DNA of 31,913 bases from Spirochaetaceae bacterium (GCA_003552745.1 PUOG01000009.1:1-31913); one strand, 5' to 3'. Positions 15,794-24,510 are shown, numbered from the stretch's first letter. Made by a program: numbers and translations. Notes: generated by a model not told the origin, from the sequence alone.

Positions 15794-18783
15794 TACTGCG
15801 CCACCATCCTCGATCGGAGATTAGCGAGTGGAGGATACCGTCGGTTCTCCTCCTCCTGCCACAGCTGCTCTACGATAACAAGGGCACGGCCGATCTGTCC
15901 GTCGAGAAAGTGATTCTCTGCTCGCCGGAACTGTTGCAGCTCCGATGAAGAAAGCGTTGGTGCCGCCGTGCTGCCCTGCGCAAGGCGAACCTCATCGAGA
16001 AAGGAGCGTGCATCATCGTTGTCCGGATGCAGCTCGATCGCTTCCTCGAGAAGCGATATCGCCCGTTCTATCGCATTCTCATCGTCCGGATCGAACGCCG
16101 CGCGAGCCTGTTGTTCGAGCTCATTCGATTCGTCAACGGCGGTGTCATCACGCGGAGGCTCACGGACTCCGGCGGCGATCTCTACATCGATAATCGCCTC
16201 TTCGAGCCCGGGCCAATCCGGATTGACTTCCTGAAGATCATAGAGCTCGTTCAGCGATTCCACCGGTGCTTCATCGACCGCGTCCAGCGCCTGATTCAGG
16301 CGTTGCTCGAAAATATCATCGAACTCGTCCGGATTCAGAAGCTCGATAATCTTGAGACTGAGCACCCGAGCTTCGCGGTTGAAGGGACGCGCGACTGTTA
16401 CGCTCTGGATATTGTCCTCCGCGCGAGCGAGGAGCTGTTCCGCCTCTTGCTCATTGCCACGGGCCCGCTCTGCCTCCGCTTGCTCGAATGCCCTGTTGGC
16501 GAGGTTGATATAGCTGCCGAGAGGACGGTAGAGCGGGTCGGTGTCTGCAAGCTCCCGATCGGTCTGCAGATTGAGCGCACTCTGGGTAAGTCGCAGCCAA
16601 TAACGGATCTCGGCGTTCTCGGTGTCGTTGACCCTCTCCCATCGCTCCTGCGCATCGAGCAGCGCCTCCTCGGCGCGAGTGAAACTGTCCTGCCGATAGA
16701 GGCGTCGCCCCTCGTTAATGAGGTCACGTACCTCGGCCACCGTTGCCTCGAACAGCGCTTCGCGAATACGTTCACCTGCGTCGGCGAGCTGAGCGTCGAT
16801 TTCATCGCGGAACTCGACGTGCTGCTGGAGGTCAAGCGCATCGACGAGTAGATCTTCCGCTTCACTGAACAAGTTGTCGGCACCTTCCGGATCGTCGTCG
16901 AGAATATCCTCCGCTTCCGCAAGCAGTGATCGCACCTCGTCACGCAGCGCCTGTGCATCGGCGACCCGTTGGACCATCTCCTCCATGGCGGTGTTGTATC
17001 GCGTGGTGAGGTCCGCAAGCCTTGCCGCAAGCGATTCGAGCTCGAGCTGCTCGTTTCGCGCTCGTTCGCTGTCCCGTACCGGCTCATCCGGATCGGCAAA
17101 TGACGCGATAAGTGCATCGACATCTTCAACCAGCTGCGAGAGTCGAGCATCGACTCCCTCGAGACGTTCCATGGCGATATCGGGATAACGATAGGTCAGA
17201 TCGTCGGGGTCGTCGGGCTCTTCCGGTTCATCCGGAATCTGGTCGGCCGAATCGTACCGAACGCCCTCGATTCCGATCAACTCCGCCCGGGCGAGCTCCC
17301 GTTCAATTGCCTCGTACTCGGATTCGAACTCGCGGTTGCCGGCCGAGAGATACGCGTAGGCAGCGTCGACCTGCCGGGCGGCGATCTCGCCGTGGAGCGC
17401 CTCTACGTACGGATCGAAACGTGCGAAATAGCGTTCGGCTCGGTCGCCGCCGTCGGCGCGTCGATCGAAGAGCTCCTCGTATCGATTGAGCGCATCGGAG
17501 GCATTGTCGAACCTTTCGTTCGCGGACATCCAGACCGATTCGAGAGCGCCGAGTCCGGCATCTGCGTCTGCGAGGGGCGGCAAATCTCTTCGTTCCTCGG
17601 CCATTGACGCGATCGCGGCTGCCGCGTCGGTTGCAACGCGAAACGCGGTGCGGTCGACGTCCCTATCCGGAAAGTCCGCCCGGTCGACGCCGGAGGCAAG
17701 CTGCGCCCGGGCGTCCTCTCTTCGCTCCTGGATCGCCAGGGTATCCGTGGCAAGCGCGAGCAGGTCTGAAATCTCTCCATATGCCGCACTCGCCTCATCG
17801 AACGCTTCTTCCTCCAGGAGAGCTTCCGCTTCGGCGATCTCCTCGTCGATCCGTGTATCGAGGCTTTCAATCACAGAATCGAGCCGTTCCTCCACGAACT
17901 GCCTGACCGCGGCGAACATCCCCTCCTCGCCCGCGGTCGCGCTTCGCCCGTAGGCGAACCAGCGGTGGAAGGTGAGGTAGGGGTCGGGGTCGTTCAGTTC
18001 GCGTATACCGCGGATTTCCGTATCGAGCTCCAGGAAATAGCCACCGAGGCCGGCGGTTCGAAACTCGCTGTCGGCGATTGCGCCGAATGCGTCGAGCAGC
18101 CCCTGGAGATCGGGCAACTCCGCCTCGCGGTCCGACACCCGATCGATGAAGCGGGCAACCTCCTCCTCTACCGCCTCGAAGCCGGTCCTGCTCTCGGAGG
18201 CAACACGCGCGAGCTCGAGCTGAGCCGCCGTCGCCTCCTCCACAAGCTCCTCCGGGTAGCCGATTCGCTCGAATTCCGGACGGAAGAGACCGAGGCCCCT
18301 CGCGTACTCCTGAACCGCCTCCGCGTACTCACCGGCGTCCATGAGCTCGAGTGCGCGGAGAGTGATCTCGTCGAATCGGTTGAGATTGTAGCGGAGTCTG
18401 ACGATATCGCGCCAATGCTCGAACTCGCGAAGCGCGTCCTCGGTCGGGGCGTCGTCGAGCGCCTCCATCTCCTCGATGAGGGCGTTCGCAGCCTCTATAT
18501 TGTCCGGTTCGTTTCGAAGTGTATTTATGAGCTGTTGCCACAGCTCGTTATACCGTGCCCGAATCTGACGGATCCGGCGCAGCAGTCGTTCCGCCTCGTC
18601 AAAAAGGTCCGGGTCTTCCCGCGCCACATTCTGGAGGATCTCCACCGCATCGTTGTATCGACGCTCCTCGATGAGCTCTTCGGCGGTTCGAATCGGGTCC
18701 TCGCGTTGTCCGAACGGATACACCGATACGGTGGCGAGGAGCAGTACAGCGACTATGGAGAAAAGCGTGACTACCGCTCGCAT
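15793..18783 (-). CDS. Secreted helical-repeat (TPR-like) protein
   Basis: This 996-residue protein begins MRAVVTLFSIVAVLLLATVS, a signal peptide ending near VYPFG. The rest is almost all acidic helix: RTAEELIEERRYNDAVEILQ at about 32-51 is a TPR unit, and similar units recur (EAVQEYARGLGLFRPEF; AEALLEEEAFDEASAAYGEI; RAEEALLDAQERWERVND). A clear C-terminal TPR, AISLLEEAIELHPDNDDARS, is near residue 905. Such a scaffold would mediate protein contacts in the periplasm. The start has AAGGA about six bases upstream. Its stop overlaps the ATG of the sensor phosphatase by one base (TAATG), so the two are coupled, and partnership in sensing is likely (inference). It is divergent from the UPF0164 gene 164 bases away. 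No enzyme motif is visible. Confidence 0.85.
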   Translation of the reverse strand: MRAVVTLFSIVAVLLLATVSVYPFGQREDPIRTAEELIEERRYNDAVEILQNVAREDPDLFDEAERLLRRIRQIRARYNELWQQLINTLRNEPDNIEAANALIEEMEALDDAPTEDALREFEHWRDIVRLRYNLNRFDEITLRALELMDAGEYAEAVQEYARGLGLFRPEFERIGYPEELVEEATAAQLELARVASESRTGFEAVEEEVARFIDRVSDREAELPDLQGLLDAFGAIADSEFRTAGLGGYFLELDTEIRGIRELNDPDPYLTFHRWFAYGRSATAGEEGMFAAVRQFVEERLDSVIESLDTRIDEEIAEAEALLEEEAFDEASAAYGEISDLLALATDTLAIQERREDARAQLASGVDRADFPDRDVDRTAFRVATDAAAAIASMAEERRDLPPLADADAGLGALESVWMSANERFDNASDALNRYEELFDRRADGGDRAERYFARFDPYVEALHGEIAARQVDAAYAYLSAGNREFESEYEAIERELARAELIGIEGVRYDSADQIPDEPEEPDDPDDLTYRYPDIAMERLEGVDARLSQLVEDVDALIASFADPDEPVRDSERARNEQLELESLAARLADLTTRYNTAMEEMVQRVADAQALRDEVRSLLAEAEDILDDDPEGADNLFSEAEDLLVDALDLQQHVEFRDEIDAQLADAGERIREALFEATVAEVRDLINEGRRLYRQDSFTRAEEALLDAQERWERVNDTENAEIRYWLRLTQSALNLQTDRELADTDPLYRPLGSYINLANRAFEQAEAERARGNEQEAEQLLARAEDNIQSVTVARPFNREARVLSLKIIELLNPDEFDDIFEQRLNQALDAVDEAPVESLNELYDLQEVNPDWPGLEEAIIDVEIAAGVREPPRDDTAVDESNELEQQARAAFDPDDENAIERAISLLEEAIELHPDNDDARSFLDEVRLAQGSTAAPTLSSSELQQFRRAENHFLDGQIGRALVIVEQLWQEEENRRYPPLANLRSRMVAQ

Positions 18784-18947
18784 TCGATTCCTTCAGGCCC
18801 CTTGACCATCTTCCCCTACCCGTTTGATGGTACTACGCTTATCGACCGATCGACAACGGTCTTCAAGATACGGTAAGAGATTCGCATACAAGAACTTCCG
18901 CTGGATTGTGCGGCGCCGTTGCGTTATAGTTCGCAGCAGAGGAACGT

Positions 18948-20309
18948 TTGAGTCGAAGATGTAAGAGACGCAACGTATACACCGTTCTCGCGCTCAGCGG
19001 CATGCTCCTTCTTCTGGGAAGTAGTCCGGCGGTTCTCGCGGACAGCTGGAGCGAATTCTACGCTGAAGGGTCCGGACTGCTTGCCGATAGCGATGTCTGG
19101 GAGTCGGTGTTTACCCAGGGCGGTAGTCGTCAGACCGGGCTCACCGTCTTCCCGCTTCTCGAGATCCCGCTCGGTGGCGAGCGTGAGTCGATGGGTACCG
19201 CTTACACGGCGGTTGCACGAGATCTCAGCGCGATCGAGGCCAATCCCGCGGCGACGTCCACTATGGCTCATACCGAGCTCGGGCTATTTCACCGCAACTA
19301 TATCGCCGATACTTCGGTCGAGAGTGCAGCGTATACGACGCGATTCGGAGACCTCGGAGTCGGGGGAGTTGCTCGTTACCTCCACGTTCCGTTCACCGGT
19401 CGAGACGACCGGGGCCGCCAGACCCTCTCGGCGCGATACTCGGAGTTGAGCGCCGCCGCGAACATCTCCTACAACTTCTTTCGCAGTCATAGATTCCACG
19501 GGCTGAGTGTGGGAATGAATGCGAAAGTAGCGCACCGATCGGTGCCGGAGATAATCGCCCCGGATCAGTCGGCAACCTCATTCCTGGTAGATGCCGGAGC
19601 CCTCGTCCGGTTCAACTTCCTGAAACCGTTTGTCAGTCGCGATCGTAATGCCGCCTTCGGTATCGCTGCGCGGAATTTCGGAACGCTCGCGCGCGACGAG
19701 TCGCCGCCGGCCCATGTGGCAGCCGGAATCTCCTATCGTCCGCTTCGCCCGATTACGGTAGCGCTCGACGCCGAAATGCCGATCAATCTCGCTCCCGATA
19801 CCCCGTCGGCTCCTTTTGCGGTCGCCGCCGGAACTTCGATTCGCATTACCGATTTCTTCAGTGCCGGAACCGGTGTTCGCCTCAAGGGCGGCAATCCGAG
19901 GGTGAGTCTCGGTGGGAACGTCGATTTCGACTCGGTGTCGCTGGCTGTCAACTATACGCTCGATATGGTCACGCAGATGTCGGGACCCGATAACTTCACC
20001 ATCGAAGCTCGCTTTAACTTCGGCGACCGCGGACGCTCCGAGCGGCGCCGCGAACTCGAGGATCTCTACCTCGAGGGTGTCGAAGCACTCACCGCCGGTG
20101 AGCTCGAGCGCGCTGTATCACTGCTCGAACAGGCGATCGAGATCGATCCGCGCTTTGAGCCTGCCGAAGAGACGCTCCAGAACGCCCGTCGAGCTCGGGA
20201 GCTCGAGGAGCAGATGCGCTCCCTTGCCGATCTCGAGGAGCTCGATCGCGACCCCGGCGAGCTGCTTCGCGAAGACGAAGACGAAGATGAAGACGACGAC
20301 GACGAGTAA
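18948..20309 (+). CDS. UPF0164 family outer-membrane beta-barrel (FadL/PorV-like) with C-terminal TPR and acidic tail
   Basis: This 453-residue protein begins with a signal peptide (residues 1-32, ending PAVLADS). Residues 80-360 are barrel-like. The conserved YTAVARDLSAIEANPAATST at about 86-105 is the NPA box of UPF0164 and PorV/FadL-like proteins, and repeated strands ending in aromatic residues follow (LGVGGVARYLHVPF, GLSVGMNAKVAH, NFTIEARFNFG). Residues 368-412 form a TPR (LYLEGVEALTAGELERAVSL, then AIEIDPRFEPA), and the end is an Asp/Glu run (EDEDEDEDDDDE). In Treponema pallidum several UPF0164 proteins are proposed fatty-acid (FadL-like) importers (from memory). The start is TTG at 18948, with AGAGGA at 18938-18943 upstream. 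The gene is divergent from the helical-repeat/sensor operon. I recall a UPF0164 cluster next to a PP2C gene in treponemes, unverified. Confidence 0.85.
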   Translation: MSRRCKRRNVYTVLALSGMLLLLGSSPAVLADSWSEFYAEGSGLLADSDVWESVFTQGGSRQTGLTVFPLLEIPLGGERESMGTAYTAVARDLSAIEANPAATSTMAHTELGLFHRNYIADTSVESAAYTTRFGDLGVGGVARYLHVPFTGRDDRGRQTLSARYSELSAAANISYNFFRSHRFHGLSVGMNAKVAHRSVPEIIAPDQSATSFLVDAGALVRFNFLKPFVSRDRNAAFGIAARNFGTLARDESPPAHVAAGISYRPLRPITVALDAEMPINLAPDTPSAPFAVAAGTSIRITDFFSAGTGVRLKGGNPRVSLGGNVDFDSVSLAVNYTLDMVTQMSGPDNFTIEARFNFGDRGRSERRRELEDLYLEGVEALTAGELERAVSLLEQAIEIDPRFEPAEETLQNARRARELEEQMRSLADLEELDRDPGELLREDEDEDEDDDDE

Positions 20310-20323
20310 ACGCGTGGAGTGTT

Positions 20324-21142
20324 CTATGCATTTCGAGTCGGACGGGCGACAGCTGCGGTGCGTTCCTTCATCTGCCAATAGAGCGCCAGCAACGACAGAT
20401 CGACCTTACGATCGGCCACATCGCGAGTGAGTGCGCCGAGGCTTTCCGCGTCCCCCTGACTCAACCAGCGTTGAAGCTTCCGCCGCACTTTCAGTGCGCC
20501 GGAGTCTCGGAGCCTTCGTTCGAGCGCGAAAAGGAGATCTCGTTCGATCCGGCCCGGCTTCCGTCGAGCCGCCTTGGGAATGGTCGCGCTCTCAATGCTG
20601 CGGCGACGCATGACGTGAAGAACTTCCTCCGGCGTCGCCCGATCGAGTTCCTGCAACAGCTCTTCGATCTCGACGACGAGCTCGCTGAACTCGAATCGAA
20701 TGTTGTCGATATTCCGACAGAGCGTGGTTCGGCGCGAGATCGCGAGCGCCCCCCGTGCGTCCTTCACCGAGAGCAGCCCGTATACGATGACCGATACGAG
20801 CAGGGCGATCACCGGGTAGTAAACCTCGGCGAGACCGGGAAGCCCGACGAACAGGAACGCACTGTACAGGGTAAGGAAGGTCAGAGTCGTCCAGAAGAAT
20901 CTGTTCAGGAACCGAAGGTCGAGCGCCCAGATGCGCGCATCGTGAGTGGCTATCGAGTAGAGATGGTTGCGAAACTGCCGAATGCGTTCGATCGGCGGTT
21001 CATGGCCGAACAGTCCAATCGGGACACCAGACTCGAAGACTTCCACCATACTCTGTCGCTCGGTGAACGGATGGAGAAAGAGCGAACTGCCGTCGCTGCG
21101 ATACAGATGTACGAGATAGCGTCGATCCGCGTACCTCGGCAT
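20324..21142 (-). CDS. Two-TM membrane protein of unknown function
   Basis: This 272-residue protein runs from the ATG at 21142. Residues 1-80 are polar and rich in aromatic and basic residues (YLVHLYRSDGSSLFLHPFTE). Two adjacent hydrophobic helices lie at about 82-104 (FFWTTLTFLTLYSAFLFVGL) and 106-126 (VYYPVIALLVSVIVYGLLSV). The remainder (about 130-272) is highly charged, with helix-rich FSELVVEIEELLQELDRAT and RRKPGRIERDLLFALERRLR. Both termini would then be cytoplasmic (inference). An alternative TTG at 21178 overlaps the ankyrin gene stop (TTGA), which would suggest coupling. However, that TTG is the first three bases of a TTGACA hexamer and has no ribosome-binding site. I recognise no family. 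The gene is convergent with the UPF0164 gene. Confidence 0.72.
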   Translation of the reverse strand: MPRYADRRYLVHLYRSDGSSLFLHPFTERQSMVEVFESGVPIGLFGHEPPIERIRQFRNHLYSIATHDARIWALDLRFLNRFFWTTLTFLTLYSAFLFVGLPGLAEVYYPVIALLVSVIVYGLLSVKDARGALAISRRTTLCRNIDNIRFEFSELVVEIEELLQELDRATPEEVLHVMRRRSIESATIPKAARRKPGRIERDLLFALERRLRDSGALKVRRKLQRWLSQGDAESLGALTRDVADRKVDLSLLALYWQMKERTAAVARPTRNA

Positions 21143-21174
21143 ACGACCACGATAGTGAGCACTTCTTCCCGCTG

Positions 21175-22089
21175 TCAAGATTGTTTTGTCCGGATTAGGG
21201 CTTGTTCGACGAATTCGGTGTGACCGAAGAGCCGAGCATATTGAACAGCACTCATGCCGAGCTTATCCTCGATTTCCGGATTCGCGCCGTTTCGTAGGAG
21301 AAGCAGCGCGGTATCCATAAACCCCTCGGAAACAGCGAGCATGAGCGCACTTTGCCCGGCGACGTTCTGGGCATCGAGAGCAACTCCGCGTGCTACGAGT
21401 TGCCGGACGATTCCGATTTCACCACGGCCGGCCGCTTCCATGAGCGGTGTATTGCCGCGATCGGCGCTGGTGACGTCGACACTCGCCCCCTCTTCGAGTA
21501 GCAGCTCGGCGATCTCGCCCTGCTGGTGACGTATGGCGAGATTGAGTGGTGGAACGCCGGAGTTGTCCGCGGCGTTTGGTCCGATCCCGATCTTCAGGAA
21601 TAATGCGACGCTTTCGATATCAGCCTCAACGATCGAATTCGCCAGAGACTCTACGGTCAGGCTTTTCCCCTTCGCCAACAGTGCTTCGCGCGCGTTGGTG
21701 AACTCGCGTCGCATGATTTCTCGCTCGGAACACGAGCGGATGTGGTCGAGCAGCTTCTCGCGCTCCAGAAAGATTGCCTGAGGCGAGATGCACGGATGGA
21801 AACGTTCGGCCTCGGCGTCGGATAGGACAAACACGCTGAGACCGATCTGCGAGCACAGGCAGTAACCGGCCAGAAAGTGTATCCAGGGGACGGTGTGTTC
21901 CGAGAGACGGGAAATAACTACGACTTGTGTGAGCGAAGCGAGCCGGGATCGCAACCGTGGCGAAGTAGACGACTCCCATTCCCGTCCGAACTCGAACGAG
22001 CAGGTTGAGATTCCCGATCCGCGCAAGCCGGAGATAACCGCCCGACGGTCGCCATTTCGATCTGAGCTGTAGAATATGCCCGTTTTCAC
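21175..22089 (-). CDS. Ankyrin-repeat protein with Rossmann/TIR-like N-terminal domain
   Basis: This 304-residue protein starts at GTG 22089 with GAGG seven bases upstream. Residues 1-115 form an alpha/beta domain: MKTGIFYSSDRNGDRRAVIS, then QVVVISRLSEHTVPWIHFLA and GLSVFVLSDAE. This is a strand-loop pattern resembling TIR or nucleoside-deoxyribosyltransferase-type domains. The Glu usually placed after the conserved Trp in catalytic TIRs is not evident (WIHFLA), so enzymatic activity is doubtful. Residues 145-300 contain about four to five ankyrin repeats (SGVPPLNLAIRHQQGEIAEL, RGNTPLMEAAGRGEIGIVRQ, AGQSALMLAVSEGFMDTALL, LGMSAVQYARLFGHTEFVEQ). No signal peptide is seen, so it is cytoplasmic. 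It lies between the two-TM protein and the XRE regulator on the same strand, so these may be co-transcribed. The partner of the ankyrin surface is unknown. Confidence 0.82.
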   Translation of the reverse strand: MKTGIFYSSDRNGDRRAVISGLRGSGISTCSFEFGREWESSTSPRLRSRLASLTQVVVISRLSEHTVPWIHFLAGYCLCSQIGLSVFVLSDAEAERFHPCISPQAIFLEREKLLDHIRSCSEREIMRREFTNAREALLAKGKSLTVESLANSIVEADIESVALFLKIGIGPNAADNSGVPPLNLAIRHQQGEIAELLLEEGASVDVTSADRGNTPLMEAAGRGEIGIVRQLVARGVALDAQNVAGQSALMLAVSEGFMDTALLLLRNGANPEIEDKLGMSAVQYARLFGHTEFVEQALIRTKQS

Positions 22090-22153
22090 TCCCGAACCTC
22101 AGTCGCTGAATAGATTTACGACGTATTCGATTCGGAACTTGACGGGAGGACGA

Positions 22154-22546
22154 TCACTCGAGCATATGGCGGCGAACGAGATCGTCAATGTCGTCGCCGA
22201 GTTTCGTTTTGAGCTCGGAAGCGAAGCGGGCGATCGAATCTTGCCGATCGCGAAGCTCCCACTGCTGTTCCTCGAAGAACAGCTCGGCGGGGCGCATACC
22301 GAGAACTCTCGCGATCCTGCTGAGTACCGCGGCGGACGGGAACTTGGCACCGCTCTCGATCTCGCTGATGTAGTTGGGCGTCAGTTCACACTCTTCAGCC
22401 ACACGCGCCTGCGAAAACCCGAGACGGGTCCGTCCGCGACGTAGATTCAGCGAGAGAAGAGCTTGAACCTCGGAAACCTCACGCTCCGGCAAGCCTGACA
22501 CGGGTGAGACTATGGGTACACCTCCGGTTTTTCGGCAACATACCAT
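22154..22546 (-). CDS. XRE-family transcriptional regulator
   Basis: This 130-residue protein has one helix-turn-helix at about residues 33-90. FSQARVAEECELTPNYISEI contains the turn and recognition helix, and SGAKFPSAAVLSRIARVLGM is the following helix pair typical of HTH_3. The C-terminal 40 residues are acidic/basic helix (RQDSIARFASELKTKLGDDI). The ATG at 22546 has CCGGAGC about eight bases upstream. A stronger GGAGG lies inside the reading frame, seven bases ahead of an ATA codon, so the true start is uncertain. The gene is divergent from the alpha/beta hydrolase (about 83 bases between starts), where it may autoregulate. It is upstream of the ankyrin gene on the same strand, 64 bases away. 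Confidence 0.85.
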   Translation of the reverse strand: MVCCRKTGGVPIVSPVSGLPEREVSEVQALLSLNLRRGRTRLGFSQARVAEECELTPNYISEIESGAKFPSAAVLSRIARVLGMRPAELFFEEQQWELRDRQDSIARFASELKTKLGDDIDDLVRRHMLE

Positions 22547-22629
22547 CAGCGATGCTCCGGTACTGCGCAGCGCGATGTATCCGACGGAGAGATTGCCGTT
22601 TGTGCGTGCGAGCGCTATTGTGAACGAGT

Positions 22630-23439
22630 ATGATAATGCCTCGTTTCTCCGTAAGGCTGCGCCCCTCTGAGCTGCCGGAAGAGCTCGTCACCGATCCGAT
22701 TTCCAGACCGCGTTTTCTCCGCGGTAATGGGGATGCCGTGCTGTTGGTACACGGATTCACCGGAAGTCCCCACGATATGGTGTATCTCGGTGAACGGTTG
22801 AACAGCCGTGGGTGGACCGTGAGCATTCCCCGACTCCCCGGGCACGGATCCGCCGGAGTCGATCTACTTAACAGCGGGCGTCGTGACTGGTTGCGCCGCG
22901 TTATCGACGCTTACCTCGATCTCAAAAGCGAGTATTCGCGTGTATACGTTTGCGGATTGAGCATGGGAGGGGCGCTTGCGCTGATGCTTGCATCGCACTT
23001 TCCGGTCGAACGACTTGCGCTTGCCGCTCCGGCTTTGGAGGTTACCAAACGACTGCTGTGGCTCTCACCGATAGTGGGGCCGCTCATGCCGCGATTTGCG
23101 CAAGAGCCGGATCACAAAAACGAGGATAAGCCGGAGCTGCAGCACCTGACGCGGGAGTACTGGTCGTACCAATGGAACCGGCCGGCTGCCGAGCTCTATC
23201 GCCTCATGCGGTGCGCCCGGCGTCGTCTGAAGCATGTAACATCGCCCACGCTGACATTGGTGTCGGAGAGAGACGATCTCGTGCCGATGTCGGTCACCGA
23301 TCGCATACGCAGATCGATAGGTGCTTCCGACCTACGATTCGAGGTGCTGAGCGAGAGCAACCATGTGCTGACCAACCACAGCGAGCGCGACCGCGTTGCC
23401 GACCTCATAATCGAGTGGTTCGCCGGCCGTTCACCATAG
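22630..23439 (+). CDS. Alpha/beta hydrolase (carboxylesterase/monoacylglycerol-lipase-like)
   Basis: This 269-residue cytoplasmic serine hydrolase carries the oxyanion segment VLLVHGFTGSPHDMVYLG at about 38-55, LPGHGSAG at 69-76, and the nucleophile elbow CGLSMGGALALMLA at 108-121 (Ser 111). The likely acid is Asp 215 or 216 (VSERDDLVP) and the likely base is His 245 (SNHVL). The family includes small carboxylesterases and monoacylglycerol lipases. The true substrate cannot be read. The start is ATG 22630 with a weak CGAG upstream, and an ATG two codons later is equally possible. It is divergent from the XRE regulator. Its last nine bases overlap the end of the convergent aldo/keto reductase gene. 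Confidence 0.85.
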   Translation: MIMPRFSVRLRPSELPEELVTDPISRPRFLRGNGDAVLLVHGFTGSPHDMVYLGERLNSRGWTVSIPRLPGHGSAGVDLLNSGRRDWLRRVIDAYLDLKSEYSRVYVCGLSMGGALALMLASHFPVERLALAAPALEVTKRLLWLSPIVGPLMPRFAQEPDHKNEDKPELQHLTREYWSYQWNRPAAELYRLMRCARRRLKHVTSPTLTLVSERDDLVPMSVTDRIRRSIGASDLRFEVLSESNHVLTNHSERDRVADLIIEWFAGRSP

Positions 23440-24417
23440 TTGATGGATCCGGTCGCGTATCCATCTATCGTAGACCTCGCGGGTGGCCTGCATCTGCTGC
23501 TCCGAGAGCGGCGGTAGTTCGCCGGCAGCGACATTCGATTCGAGCTGATTGAGCGACGATGCGCCCGGGATTACCGTTGATACAGCGTCTTCCATCAGGA
23601 CCCACCGGATCGCCGTTGCAGCCGGCGGATGATCGGTCCCGAGTTTCTGTTGAAGTTCACGGGTTGCTTTTACCCCCGTCTCGAAATCGACTCCGCCGAA
23701 CGTCTCACCACGATCGAACGCGGCTCCTTCGCGGTTGAAGTTGCGGTGGTCGCCTTCGGCGAACGTCGAGTCCTCGTTGAACTTACCGCTCAGCAACCCG
23801 CTTGCAAGAGGGACCCGCACGATTACCCCTACGTTGCGTTCAACGGCCGCCGGAAAGAAGCGTTCGGCCGGCCGGTGGCGAAACATGTTGAAAATGATCT
23901 GAACGGTAGCGACGTTGTCGTACTCGATAGCCTTCAGCGCCTCTTCGACCTTTTCCACGCTAACACCGAGATTTGATATCTTGCCTTCATCGCTAAGGCG
24001 ATCGAAGACTTCGAAGATTTCGGGACGGTAGTAAACCTCCGTCGGGGGGCAATGCAACTGAATCAGATCGATGCGCTCGAGTCCGCTGTTTCGCAGGGAG
24101 TTGTCGACAAAGCCGCGCATAGCCTCGGGAGTGTAGGCGTCGGCAACGTGAGGGTTCAGTCGGCGCCCGCACTTCGTAGCGACATAGACCGTTTCACTGC
24201 GAGAGCGGACGACCCGACCGACAACCGCTTCGCTCTGTCCGTCGCCGTATACGTCGGCGGTATCGATGAAGTTCACGCCGCGATCGATCGCGCCATTCAC
24301 GATCTCCTCGGCGCGCTTCTCGTCGAACGGCTCTCCCCACCGTCCTCCCACTTGCCACGTGCCGAGTCCGATTTCACTGACTTCGTAACCGGTTTTACCG
24401 AGCGTTCTGTATTTCAT
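23431..24417 (-). CDS. Aldo/keto reductase family oxidoreductase
   Basis: This 328-residue protein runs from the ATG at 24417. This start is chosen because MKYRTLGKTGYEVSEIGLGT is the usual family start. An open frame extends to 24495 but adds non-homologous residues. The catalytic tetrad is visible: Asp 52 and Tyr 57 (FIDTADVYGDG), Lys 82 (VATKCGRRL) and His 122 (IDLIQLHCPP). The C-terminal NADP-binding region (RWVLMEDAVSTVIPGASSLN) follows. The closest family type is the Aldo_ket_red group that resembles the YajO/Tas reductases. The substrate is not inferable from sequence. It is divergent from the membrane-protein gene at 24530, and its end overlaps the hydrolase gene by nine bases on the opposite strand. 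Confidence 0.92.
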   Translation of the reverse strand: MKYRTLGKTGYEVSEIGLGTWQVGGRWGEPFDEKRAEEIVNGAIDRGVNFIDTADVYGDGQSEAVVGRVVRSRSETVYVATKCGRRLNPHVADAYTPEAMRGFVDNSLRNSGLERIDLIQLHCPPTEVYYRPEIFEVFDRLSDEGKISNLGVSVEKVEEALKAIEYDNVATVQIIFNMFRHRPAERFFPAAVERNVGVIVRVPLASGLLSGKFNEDSTFAEGDHRNFNREGAAFDRGETFGGVDFETGVKATRELQQKLGTDHPPAATAIRWVLMEDAVSTVIPGASSLNQLESNVAAGELPPLSEQQMQATREVYDRWIRDRIHQLW

Positions 24418-24480
24418 AACGGCGAGCATAGCGGTAGTCTCGTCCGTGCTCAAGTGGAATGCTGGGTCGTACGATTCTGG

Positions 24481-24510
24481 TTGTCTCCGATACACAGAAA
24501 CGACTATACT
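24481..24510 (+). promoter_or_regulatory. Probable sigma-70-type promoter for the membrane-protein gene
   Basis: TTGTCT at 24481-24486 and TATACT at 24505-24510 are separated by 18 bases, close to the TTGACA/TATAAT consensus. The expected transcription start is about 24517, giving a short leader before the ATG at 24530. It lies in the divergent gap of about 110 bases between the aldo/keto reductase and the membrane-protein genes. Confidence 0.5.

Noticed and set aside
16027..18876. Two plus-strand open frames (274 and 303 codons) opposite the helical-repeat gene.
   Set aside because: Acidic helix codons (GAG, GAC) read backwards give long stop-free frames. No start signal or domain supports them.
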